Virus record (IMG/VR): IMGVR_UViG_3300045256_000753
Coordinates: 1-64,000 of that record
From: a virus
Length of the DNA stretch: 64,000 bases
Direction: 5' to 3' (one strand)
The notes beneath the pieces were generated by a model. The model saw only the letters and a list, made by a program, of their open reading frames with translations, had not been told where the DNA came from and ran no database searches. How positions within the stretch are numbered: the first letter of the stretch is position 1; each line of letters starts with the position of its first letter. The translations under genes were made by a program, and so were the position numbers. Positions 50,438-58,812 of the stretch are shown one piece after another.

Positions 50438-52605
50438 CAGAACGACCTCGAAACCGCACACCCTTGAAGTGGGAGACCCGTGATCCAATCGAGGGATGGC
50501 GTGCCGGGAGGCATCATGGGCAGACCACGAGCGATACCGAAGACCGCTGCGGGACCCCCAAGAAGGACTTGAGGAGCAATCAAGGACACGGCAACACCCG
50601 CGACCATGGTTGCAGCCAAGCCCGCTGTCAGCGTGATGGCCCCGCCGGCGATCGTGGAGTACGCGCCACCGGCGAGCTGGGAGAGCGCTCCGCCTACGGT
50701 GAATGAAGCGGAAGCGCCAGCGACGAGGGAGTACGCCGCACCAACGTTGTCACTCATGGCACCCGCGCCGGCTGTCGTGACGATTGCGCCCGCCGCCACC
50801 GTTTGGATCAAACCGCCTGCCAGGATGGTCGAGACCTTGCCGCCAGCGCTGATATTCTCCAGCACCTGGAGAGCGTATTGGTACTGGCTCTTTCCTGCGA
50901 TCGTGCTGCTCAAATCGGACGCGTTCACGGAGTAGCCGTTGTTCGCGTTGATGTTCATGCGGTCCGTGTGGATGTTGTAGCCACCGTTGACCGTCGTCAC
51001 TTTGGCGCCGCCGACGTTCTGGATGTTGTCTCCAGAGCAGAAGGTTTGCCTCACGCCCTGAATGTCTTCGGACAGGGCTACGTCGTTCGTGTCGGGCACG
51101 CCCTGGTAGCTCGCTTGAACCGACGAGTGATACCGAACGTCGATGGCCTTGCCTTCCGAGCTAGACCCGATGTCGAGCACGACGCCACCAACGCAGGTGA
51201 GATTGATCGAGACGTTGCTGGGGCTTGCCGCACCGATGTACGCCTTGAGCGCGCCGGACAACATGGCCTCGACCGAGACGTTCTTCGTTCCGGACGGGTA
51301 CCTTTCGAAGGACGAGCCCGGGATGTTCAGAAAGAGCTTCCCCTGCTTCGACACGGCTGCGGCGAAATAGTTGTCGGTCGTGCTGCGCGGGGGATGGATT
51401 GCGAGGAGCGCGGCGCCAGCGGTCGTGAACACTTCCAGGTCATCGAGCGGAGAGCGCGGAACCTCGTCCATCGAAAAGGTGCCGGCTGCTTGGCTGGTGA
51501 AATCGTCGAAGAGCTTGGGCTTCGTGACACGGGAATAGGTGCGCTGCCCGAGCGAGGTAGAGAGGTCGTTGCCGACCGTCGTTCCAAGGACGTGCTCGAT
51601 GTATGGACGCTTGCGGTCGATTTGGAAACCATCGATCTCGTCGAGCACCTGTTGTGTGAGGTCCGACGTATGATTGATCTGCATGCGGTATTCGACGAAA
51701 GGCTCCGCGCCGGCTCCGTTGTTCGGATCCTCGAAGTTCACCGCAGGGAATGTTGAGGGATAGAAGACGCGGCGACCGTTCGAGTAGGTCGTAGGCGGGA
51801 ATTCGTTCGTGTCGTTGAATGCATCCAGCAACTTGCCGGTTGCGTCAGCGAGCTTGTTCGAGCTTCCAGCAAATCCAGGTCCGGCGCTCTGATAGACCGA
51901 ACGACCAAAGTACCGCTCACTGCCAGCGTCCTTGAGCGTCTTGCCATCTGCGTGAAGGATGTCCGGATACGTGAAGTAACCGCCTCGACGAATCGGGCCG
52001 GAGATGCGGGTGACGCCGCTCTCGTTCTCCACACGATGGATCGACTGAGCAACAAGGGTCCGATCCGTGTCCCTCAACTCGATGAGGTCTCCGGCACGGT
52101 TGGCCATTCGCACGTCTTTGGTCAGCGCGAACTCGGCACCAGCGGCAGACATGCCTCCGACGTCGCCGGGGCGGAGCTTCAGGCGTTTGACGCGGTAGCT
52201 CGGGCCAAGAATCTGGCGGACGTTGGTTGCGTCCGTGGGATCGATTCCACCGGGATCGGTCGGGGCAAACGGATCGAACCGATTGCCAAGACGCTGCCCT
52301 GTCGGGATGTACCCGAGAATCATCGCCTCGAAGAGCTGTTTGTGCCGGCGTCGGTACCCCAGGATGACGATCGAGTTGACCTCGGGGATGCCTCCGAAGA
52401 AGCTTCGCGGGCCGCACATGGCTTGTGTGAGATCGATCTCGAAACGATCTCCGCCGCCCGTGAGGACCCTCACGTCGGCTTTCATCGTCACCTCATCCAC
52501 GCGCGTGATGAGGCCGAGCTTCAGGCCAAACGGATCGCCCGTGCTAACGAATTCCTTCCCGGGCGTGTGCCCGAGAGGGTGCTTCGGAATGTGTTCATTG
52601 GGCAT
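50437..52605 (-). CDS. Baseplate spike protein, gp5/gpV-like (722 aa)
   Basis: ATG at 52605. The N-terminal 120 residues resemble the OB-fold of V/gp5-type spikes: KLGLITRVDEVTMKADVRVL, then CGPRSFFGGIPEVNSIVILG, then GYRRRHKQLFEAMILGYIPT. The central region carries mixed domains. The last 150 residues are a regular Gly/Ala/Thr-rich repeat (ISAGGKVSTILAGGLIQTVA, then AGGAYSTIAGGAITLTAGL), which suits a triple beta-helix needle. The family forms the membrane-piercing trimer under the tube. No lysozyme domain is inserted here; the cell-wall hydrolase is in a separate gene (56154-57872). Confidence 0.85.
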   Translation of the reverse strand: MPNEHIPKHPLGHTPGKEFVSTGDPFGLKLGLITRVDEVTMKADVRVLTGGGDRFEIDLTQAMCGPRSFFGGIPEVNSIVILGYRRRHKQLFEAMILGYIPTGQRLGNRFDPFAPTDPGGIDPTDATNVRQILGPSYRVKRLKLRPGDVGGMSAAGAEFALTKDVRMANRAGDLIELRDTDRTLVAQSIHRVENESGVTRISGPIRRGGYFTYPDILHADGKTLKDAGSERYFGRSVYQSAGPGFAGSSNKLADATGKLLDAFNDTNEFPPTTYSNGRRVFYPSTFPAVNFEDPNNGAGAEPFVEYRMQINHTSDLTQQVLDEIDGFQIDRKRPYIEHVLGTTVGNDLSTSLGQRTYSRVTKPKLFDDFTSQAAGTFSMDEVPRSPLDDLEVFTTAGAALLAIHPPRSTTDNYFAAAVSKQGKLFLNIPGSSFERYPSGTKNVSVEAMLSGALKAYIGAASPSNVSINLTCVGGVVLDIGSSSEGKAIDVRYHSSVQASYQGVPDTNDVALSEDIQGVRQTFCSGDNIQNVGGAKVTTVNGGYNIHTDRMNINANNGYSVNASDLSSTIAGKSQYQYALQVLENISAGGKVSTILAGGLIQTVAAGAIVTTAGAGAMSDNVGAAYSLVAGASASFTVGGALSQLAGGAYSTIAGGAITLTAGLAATMVAGVAVSLIAPQVLLGGPAAVFGIARGLPMMPPGTPSLDWITGLPLQGCAVSRSF

Positions 52606-52608
52606 GGG

Positions 52609-55600
52609 TCACTTTGGCAGCGTGGCGAGTTTGGCTTGGTTGTTCGCGACGTTTTGTTTGAGCTGGCCGATCTGTTGCTGCAAAGAAGAAATCTGACCGG
52701 CCGGGTCCCCGCTCGTCGAGGTGCCCGAGGAAAGTTGCTTCTGCAACGTTTGAACTTGCCCTTCCAGGCGGGTGATTTGCGTGATGTCCGCGCTGATTTG
52801 GTTCGAAAGTGTGGCCTTGTCCGATGCGGCCTTCAATTGGTCGCCGAACTTCGTCCACTGACGTTGCAGGTCGTTTTCGGCGCTGTTCACGGCACCGGCG
52901 ATGGCGTTGGGATCCCCAAGCGCCGCGCGGTTGTTCGGCGCGAACGGCGGAGCGAATGCGGGCGGATTGTTGGGGGTGAACGAATCTGGGCTGTTCGAGA
53001 GCTTTCCTCCTGGCAGATAGTCGCCACGGATCGCTCCTTCGAACTGCTGGTGCGGACCGTCAAGTGCCTTGTAGAGACGTGCCAAGAATTGTTCGACGCG
53101 GGAGATGACCTCTTCACGCGACGGCGCGAGAGTGTGATGCTGGGTCTGCACCTGTTGGAGCTGCCCTTGAAGGTCCGCGAGCTGGCGCTGGTCTTCTTCG
53201 AGGTGGACTTGAAGATCGTTCACGTACTGAATCGCGCGTCGCACGTTCACGTCGTCCGGCCCCTGCGGTTTCAGCGCTTGTAGATCCGCTTGCGCTTGGG
53301 TGATGAATCCTTGCGTGTTGGCGATATCCGTTTGGAGCTGGGCGATCTGGTTCTCCAAGTCCGCCGTCTGGAAGCTTCCCCCGACCGGCTGACCAAGAAG
53401 GACCGCCGCTGCCGTCGTCCTGTCTCCCCCGATCGCAGCGGTTTGCTGTGCTGACGCAAACGCGGGCGACTGATTGAACAGGCTGGTGCTGTCTTGGGTA
53501 GCCTGATTGAGCGTGCGCACCTGGTAGCCAACGTTGATGAAGGCGAGGTCCGAACGGCCGAGGAGGCAGGGGCACTTGTCGTCGGGATCTTGCTCTTGCT
53601 GACGAATCGACATCTCGGCCAACGTCAAGGCACTCGACAATTGCGACGCTTCGACGCTCGCAATTGCCCCCTCTTGTTCGGGGGAACCGAGAGGTGCGGC
53701 ATCCACGAAGTTGTCACCGACGTCGGTGAACTGACCGGGCGTCCCATCCGGATTGATGACGGCCGACGTCTGGAGATCCTCCGGAGCGAGGCGCGCCACG
53801 GCATCGGCCGGATTCGAGTAGGCGCTTGCGATAGCCGTGAGGCCTTGCGATTGGGCGTTGAGGGTTTCGAACAGACCGCCGCCCAAGGCAAGCTGCATGT
53901 CGATGTTGGCGGGAGAGTTGACGTTGCCCGTGAGCACGAGACGCCCATCCCTGAGTGACACGCGCCGGCCATAGCGGAAGTGCCCCACGACTTCGAAGCC
54001 TCGCTCGTCCGAGACAGGGCGGATCATGCTCGTCTTGCCGCGAAGAAGCTTGTCGTCCGAGGACGACGGCGTGACGTTCACGTTGCTCGATGGGAGGAGG
54101 ACAATCTCGCCAATGACGCCCTTGCCCTCGTCGGACGAGTCATGCGCGTAGACGTAAACGCCGGCAGAGTTGAGACCATACTGGTAACGGTTCGTCGTGT
54201 ACTTCTCTTTGATGCGATCGAAGTCCAGGTCTCGCGTCGCCTTGTCGAGGGTCGCAAGCTCTTGCTGCGCGACGTTTTGGAGTTTTTGCTCGTTTTGCTG
54301 CGAGACGTTCGAGTTGGTCCCAGGTGCCTTTTGGCCCTTCAACGTGTCGAGGTCGGTGTTCGCGGGCGCAAACGGGCGCGTGTACACCATGACAACGTTT
54401 GGGTATCCAACGATGCGGCCAGTCTTCGGGTGGCGAAGAATGACCGGCTCGTAGGGGTTGTCGGTGCCAGCGGCGACAGCAGTGGAGGCGGCCGGCAACG
54501 TCGCAGCGTTGTTCAACTTGAGATCGAACACTCCACGTGCAGACAGCTCACGCGACGTGTACTTGAACGACAGGTTCGCTTTGGCCCGGACGGACTGAGC
54601 GGAAGGCTGCGGTCCGGTAACTGTTTTGAGATTGATCGACGCGATGCCGCGAGGAGCCTTGAACTTCTCCCTGAGCGCCGTGAGCGTCAAGCTCGTTGTC
54701 GCACGACCGCCAAACGCGATGTTGTGCGAGATTCCTTGGACGTACCAGATCTGATCCTTAGGAGCGAGGTAGATCGGGAACCCGAGACGCATTTCCGAGC
54801 GCATCGGGATGGTCACCGTGGCCCTGTGCCGACGCGAATTGATGCGGTCGAGCAGGTCGAGCCCATGGTAGAACATGAGCTGCTCGTTTCCGAGGAACTC
54901 GCTGTTGTAGCTTTGCGGGCGCCAGCCGTACTTGCGAAGGAGGTGGTAATCCGTGACGGACGTGAAGGGCGTTAGTTCTTCGGAGAAACCGTAGTCCACG
55001 TTGCCGTAGAGCGCGCCCTGCATCGTGAGCTGCGTCACAACTTCGGCTTCCGACTCCGATAGACCCCAGTCGATGATGTCGATGTCTTGAATCCACGACA
55101 CCGGCTTGTTCGCGAGGATGTCGAGGTTGTAAAAGGGCGGTTTGAAAACGATGTCGCCCGAGGGATCCATGAAGAACTCGAACCCGGCCGCTTCTTTGGC
55201 CGCGTGCGCGAGTTCGAGCTTCGTCTGGTATTCGCTCTGCCAGAAGTTGATTTGCCCGGCCTGAGTGAACTGAGTGCGGAAGGCCGTGACGCTCGGATCG
55301 GTCGGATCGAACACCATCTGGCCGGCGTCGGGACCGCCGTTTGCGTTTCGGACCGCCGAGGATGCGTAAGGTCTTCCGGGTGTCCCCTTCGATTTGCGCG
55401 AGTAGAACTGGTAGAGCGAGTCGCCACGAACCGCGACGCCGTTGATGCCGTAGAGCATCAAATTCGAGCGGATCTTCTGGAACCTCTGCTCCCAGTAGAG
55501 CATGAGATCCGAGAGCGCCGCATCGAAGGTGGGCCTTTGCTGTTGCTCCTTGTAGAGCGACACAAGCGACCCCGTTCCGATCACGACGTCTCCGTACGAC

Positions 55601-56154
55601 TGGAGAGCAAGCGACCAAATGACGTCGTACGGATTCATGCCGTAGAAGACGTTGCCGAAGATGCTCCTGCCTTGCTGACCACTCGGCGCCGTGTACGCCG
55701 GGTTGATGTTCATGCGGCAGAGTTCCCACCACTTTAGGATGTCGGCGCAGTTGATGCTGACCGTGTGCTCGCCGCCCGAGTAGTTGTCCGTGACCTCGGT
55801 TACGAGTCCCCAAAAGATGGGGTAGTATTGCGGCACGCCCTCGACCAAGTAGTACCCCTTGGCGAAGATCTCGATCTCCATCATCGGCGTGATGACCGGC
55901 CGACCGTCGAAGAAGAAATCATCCACCGTATGCCTGGGGATGGAGAGCGAAACCGAGGCGCTTCCGGGCACGCTGTCGATGTTGAGATCGACCTGAATGC
56001 TCGTGATGTACTTGTTGAGATCGAACGTGCGGTTGCACGAGGGGCAGCCGGTCACGTCCATCTCGCCGTTGATGTAGACAATCGCATCCGGCGCGGTGAC
56101 CACCGTGGGGCGAACGTTCGGCTGATAGGTTCCTTGGAACGGACTACGTGCCAT
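52609..56154 (-). CDS. Baseplate hub protein, gp27/gpD-like, with long coiled-coil C-terminus (1181 aa)
   Basis: ATG at 56154 with GGGGGA upstream; it overlaps the previous stop as TGATG. The first 450 residues fit the hub fold of gp27/gpD: ITSIQVDLNIDSVPGSASVS, IEIFAKGYYL, YYPIFWGLVTEVTDNYSGGE and HTVSINCADILKWWELCR. CPSC near residue 37 may hold metal. Unusual for a hub is the long C-terminal half, with two coiled-coil stretches (DLENQIAQLQTDIANTQGFI at about residue 930, and ITQITRLEGQVQTLQKQL with SSLQQQIGQLKQNVANNQAK near the end). These could grip the tape measure or tube. Adjacent to spike and lysin genes. Confidence 0.85.
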   Translation of the reverse strand: MARSPFQGTYQPNVRPTVVTAPDAIVYINGEMDVTGCPSCNRTFDLNKYITSIQVDLNIDSVPGSASVSLSIPRHTVDDFFFDGRPVITPMMEIEIFAKGYYLVEGVPQYYPIFWGLVTEVTDNYSGGEHTVSINCADILKWWELCRMNINPAYTAPSGQQGRSIFGNVFYGMNPYDVIWSLALQSYGDVVIGTGSLVSLYKEQQQRPTFDAALSDLMLYWEQRFQKIRSNLMLYGINGVAVRGDSLYQFYSRKSKGTPGRPYASSAVRNANGGPDAGQMVFDPTDPSVTAFRTQFTQAGQINFWQSEYQTKLELAHAAKEAAGFEFFMDPSGDIVFKPPFYNLDILANKPVSWIQDIDIIDWGLSESEAEVVTQLTMQGALYGNVDYGFSEELTPFTSVTDYHLLRKYGWRPQSYNSEFLGNEQLMFYHGLDLLDRINSRRHRATVTIPMRSEMRLGFPIYLAPKDQIWYVQGISHNIAFGGRATTSLTLTALREKFKAPRGIASINLKTVTGPQPSAQSVRAKANLSFKYTSRELSARGVFDLKLNNAATLPAASTAVAAGTDNPYEPVILRHPKTGRIVGYPNVVMVYTRPFAPANTDLDTLKGQKAPGTNSNVSQQNEQKLQNVAQQELATLDKATRDLDFDRIKEKYTTNRYQYGLNSAGVYVYAHDSSDEGKGVIGEIVLLPSSNVNVTPSSSDDKLLRGKTSMIRPVSDERGFEVVGHFRYGRRVSLRDGRLVLTGNVNSPANIDMQLALGGGLFETLNAQSQGLTAIASAYSNPADAVARLAPEDLQTSAVINPDGTPGQFTDVGDNFVDAAPLGSPEQEGAIASVEASQLSSALTLAEMSIRQQEQDPDDKCPCLLGRSDLAFINVGYQVRTLNQATQDSTSLFNQSPAFASAQQTAAIGGDRTTAAAVLLGQPVGGSFQTADLENQIAQLQTDIANTQGFITQAQADLQALKPQGPDDVNVRRAIQYVNDLQVHLEEDQRQLADLQGQLQQVQTQHHTLAPSREEVISRVEQFLARLYKALDGPHQQFEGAIRGDYLPGGKLSNSPDSFTPNNPPAFAPPFAPNNRAALGDPNAIAGAVNSAENDLQRQWTKFGDQLKAASDKATLSNQISADITQITRLEGQVQTLQKQLSSGTSTSGDPAGQISSLQQQIGQLKQNVANNQAKLATLPK

Positions 56155-57872
56155 CACGTCCCCCTATTCGTCGGAGCGGGCGGCACGGTCGGCGACGGCT
56201 GCGCGTTCACGTTGGGGCCGAGCGCGTTCGGGGTCGTGTTCACCTGGTTCGTGGGAGCGTTGCCCTGCATGAAGCCCGGCGCGCCGTATGTGAGGGACTG
56301 GGCGTCGAGCTGGTCCAAGAGGAACGACGCGCGAACGGTGAATGTGAAGTTGTATTCGAGGGTGAACGGCGCAGTGTCGGTCTCGGCGATGCTGAAATTG
56401 TCGAACGAGCCGAGGTAAAGCGTCCCGTCGTAGTAGATGTAAATCGAACCGACTGCCGAAAGGTTCGTCGTCCTCGAACTCGACGTGTTGATGAAGTCGT
56501 TGAGCCAGACCCCTCCGTTGTTCTTGTAGAGGAGCCAGAGCGACAGGAAGTTCTGGTAGCTCTTCGAGAATTGGCGCGCGATACGTGTGAGGCCGGGGCT
56601 GTTCCCTGCCGACCCGACACGACTCGGGGAGTTCTGCGGAATGAAAGCGCCCGCCACTGCATCGATGGAGTAGAAGCCAGCGATCTTTCCGCTTGCTTCG
56701 ATCTTGTCTTGGTTCTCGCCCCAGTGCTCGACGATCGGCCCGTTGCGGCCCCAGCTTCCGTCCGCGATGATCTTTTCGGGCGCGATGCGGAACGATTGCG
56801 GATTGACGAGCATCCGCAGCGGCGGCGTGTTCTTCATCCGGTCGATGGCCGCGAGCGTGGATTTGATGATCGCCGCCTGGGCCGCCAAGAAGCGGCTGCC
56901 GAGGTTCGTGCGATTCAGGTTCTTGTTCGATGCTTTTGAGGCATCCTTCTGCGCCTGGTTGGCGTTGTCCGATCCGGACGTCTGCCACGAGGTGGAGGAA
57001 AGAGAGTCGCCTCCGATTTGCTGCTTGAGGGGTGGCGGCAGGCTGTTCGGGTCGAGGTTCGCGACGTTCCCAACCTGTGCCTGGATGAAGGAGAGGTTGG
57101 GGAAGGCCGCTGCGTAGACGTCGGGGCTCGGAGGGCCGTAGTAGTGATGATCGAAGAGCGCCTGGGCGTACGCCTGCACGTCTCCGTTCTGAGCCGCTTC
57201 CAACCCACCCGAGGCGATGATTTGGGTGAGGAATCCGGACGCCCCGTCTTGAGCGCTTTGGTACGAGTTGAAGTAACGCGTGAAGCCTTCCGGAGTTCCG
57301 CCCGGATGCCACGCGAAGGTCTCGCGATTGTTCGGCGGCGTCGTGTAGTTGCCGATGAAGCCGAAGTTGTAGTTCGGAAGGTTGCCGCCCGTCTCGACCT
57401 GCGAATGGGCGACGAGGAGCGCCAAAGTGGCCGATGAGGGATCCGTGTGGAATCGTGCGCGCCACGCATCACGAATGGCCGTCGCTCTCTGCTGGAAGCT
57501 GAGTTGGTTCATGATGGGCGGGGCCGCGTTCGTGCCCGGTACACCCGTCCCGAGATTCGGTCCGCCATCTTTCACCTGAAGGGCGTTGATCTCCTGGCCC
57601 GGGTCTCCGGTGATTCGGGCGACGCTGGCCGATCGATCGAGCAGACGTCCAGTGACGTTCGACGACGGCGGCAGCACTCCCACCGCGAAGATGAGGGTCT
57701 GGTGCGCGCTCTTGTAGGGAACGGACGTGAGCGGAATGAATTGCCCGTCGAGTTCGTCCGGCTCGTTTTGCAGCGACGAGTAGAACGAGAGAAGCTCATA
57801 GATCGCCGGCTCGTAGTAGTCCGCCGACTGTTGAATCTGCTGGTAAACCCTCTGGTCTGAGCTGTCCGGCAT
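56154..57872 (-). CDS. Tail lysin: GH73-like glucosaminidase domain plus tube/hub domain (572 aa)
   Basis: ATG at 57872. Residues about 125-255 look like the FlgJ-type (GH73) N-acetylglucosaminidase: ALLVAHSQVETGGNLPNYNF with Glu160 in the position of the catalytic acid, FTRYFNSYQSAQDGASGFL for the 'F-R-x-Y' segment, and VQAYAQALFDHHYYGPPSPD for the terminal motif. The C-terminal 200 residues (MLVNPQSF, then PIVEHWGENQDKIEASGKIA) match the next protein and occur in tail tube/baseplate hub proteins. The fusion puts a peptidoglycan-cutting enzyme on the tail tip, as in many phages of Gram-negative hosts. Catalysis is inferred, not shown. Confidence 0.83.
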   Translation of the reverse strand: MPDSSDQRVYQQIQQSADYYEPAIYELLSFYSSLQNEPDELDGQFIPLTSVPYKSAHQTLIFAVGVLPPSSNVTGRLLDRSASVARITGDPGQEINALQVKDGGPNLGTGVPGTNAAPPIMNQLSFQQRATAIRDAWRARFHTDPSSATLALLVAHSQVETGGNLPNYNFGFIGNYTTPPNNRETFAWHPGGTPEGFTRYFNSYQSAQDGASGFLTQIIASGGLEAAQNGDVQAYAQALFDHHYYGPPSPDVYAAAFPNLSFIQAQVGNVANLDPNSLPPPLKQQIGGDSLSSTSWQTSGSDNANQAQKDASKASNKNLNRTNLGSRFLAAQAAIIKSTLAAIDRMKNTPPLRMLVNPQSFRIAPEKIIADGSWGRNGPIVEHWGENQDKIEASGKIAGFYSIDAVAGAFIPQNSPSRVGSAGNSPGLTRIARQFSKSYQNFLSLWLLYKNNGGVWLNDFINTSSSRTTNLSAVGSIYIYYDGTLYLGSFDNFSIAETDTAPFTLEYNFTFTVRASFLLDQLDAQSLTYGAPGFMQGNAPTNQVNTTPNALGPNVNAQPSPTVPPAPTNRGT

Positions 57873-57875
57873 GGC

Positions 57876-58805
57876 TCACTGCCCCCTGAGGATGTTGGTG
57901 ACTTGTTGGTTGGTTCGTTGCAGGGTTTGGAACGCCTGGGTGACGTTGCCCTGATTGAAGTGCGCTTGGGCTTCCTGAATCCCCTGGTTGGCGGCGCTCA
58001 CGGCGTTTGGATTCACCGGTGCACCCTGGTTCGAGGAGACAGCATTCGTCATGACGGCGTTGACGCGCTGATTGAACGCGTCCTGTTGGACGGAGTTGAG
58101 CTGCCCGATCGCCGTTTCGGTGGTCCCCTGAATGCCGTTTGCGCTTTGCAGAGCGTTTTGGGATTGGAATGGCGGCGCCGTCCCGGTCTTGTACATGCCG
58201 CGCGCAGCCGGATTCGAAATGAGGTTCGGGAGCTTCATGATCTCCTCCTGAACCTTGAACGACCACGAGATGCGGAAAGCGAAAGGCTGGTCGTCCGTCT
58301 CTTCGACCGAGAACGTACGGAAGTAGCCGATGTACGTCCCCCGGTCGTACATCATCATGATGTTCCCCTGGAGAACGATGTTGCCGTAGGGGTCGTGAAG
58401 CGATCCGTTGTTTCGGTAGAGGTCCAAAAGATCTCGATAGCGATCCCACGCGATCGTGCGCTGACGTAGTAGCGACGTGAGTCCCGTGTAGATGTTCATG
58501 AAGGCGCCGGTCGAGCCTTCCGCCGTGACCTCGGTGAGGTCGTCTCCCCAGTGCTGCTCGACGAAACCCCCTCGGGTCTGGATCCTCTCGATCTTCTTGG
58601 CGTGCTGCTCGTTGTAGTTCGAGGGGTTCACGTGCATCACGAGAGCGTGGGGGAGAAGGACTCGCCGCGTGTTGAATGGACTCGTGACCTGGAAGGCCAG
58701 AGGGATGAAGCTCTTCCTGCTAGCCAGACCATGTGTGTAAGTCGGCTTTTCCGAGGGGACTTCGACGATCGGGAAGTCCGGGTTGGCGGAGTTGATGCGC
58801 GGCAT
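57876..58805 (-). CDS. Tube-initiator or hub-type tail protein (309 aa)
   Basis: ATG at 58805 with a weak ribosome binding site. Residues about 50-190 show MHVNPSNYNEQHAKKIERIQ, then GGFVEQHWGDDLTEVTAEGS, GAFMNIY, and YDRGTYIGYFRTFSVEETDD followed by FRISWSFKV. These are the same elements as in the C-terminal half of the tail lysin, so the two are paralogous. The pattern fits contractile-tail proteins linking tube to baseplate. The C-terminal 100 residues are Gln/Asn-rich and probably disordered. It lies directly after the tape measure gene. Confidence 0.8.
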   Translation of the reverse strand: MPRINSANPDFPIVEVPSEKPTYTHGLASRKSFIPLAFQVTSPFNTRRVLLPHALVMHVNPSNYNEQHAKKIERIQTRGGFVEQHWGDDLTEVTAEGSTGAFMNIYTGLTSLLRQRTIAWDRYRDLLDLYRNNGSLHDPYGNIVLQGNIMMMYDRGTYIGYFRTFSVEETDDQPFAFRISWSFKVQEEIMKLPNLISNPAARGMYKTGTAPPFQSQNALQSANGIQGTTETAIGQLNSVQQDAFNQRVNAVMTNAVSSNQGAPVNPNAVSAANQGIQEAQAHFNQGNVTQAFQTLQRTNQQVTNILRGQ

Positions 58806-58812
58806 TGGTCAC

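Noticed and set aside
50438-50488. N-terminal extension of the hydrophobic tip-like protein
   Set aside because: It would overlap the spike gene by 52 bases. The ATG at 50437 gives the TGATG overlap seen at many other junctions.
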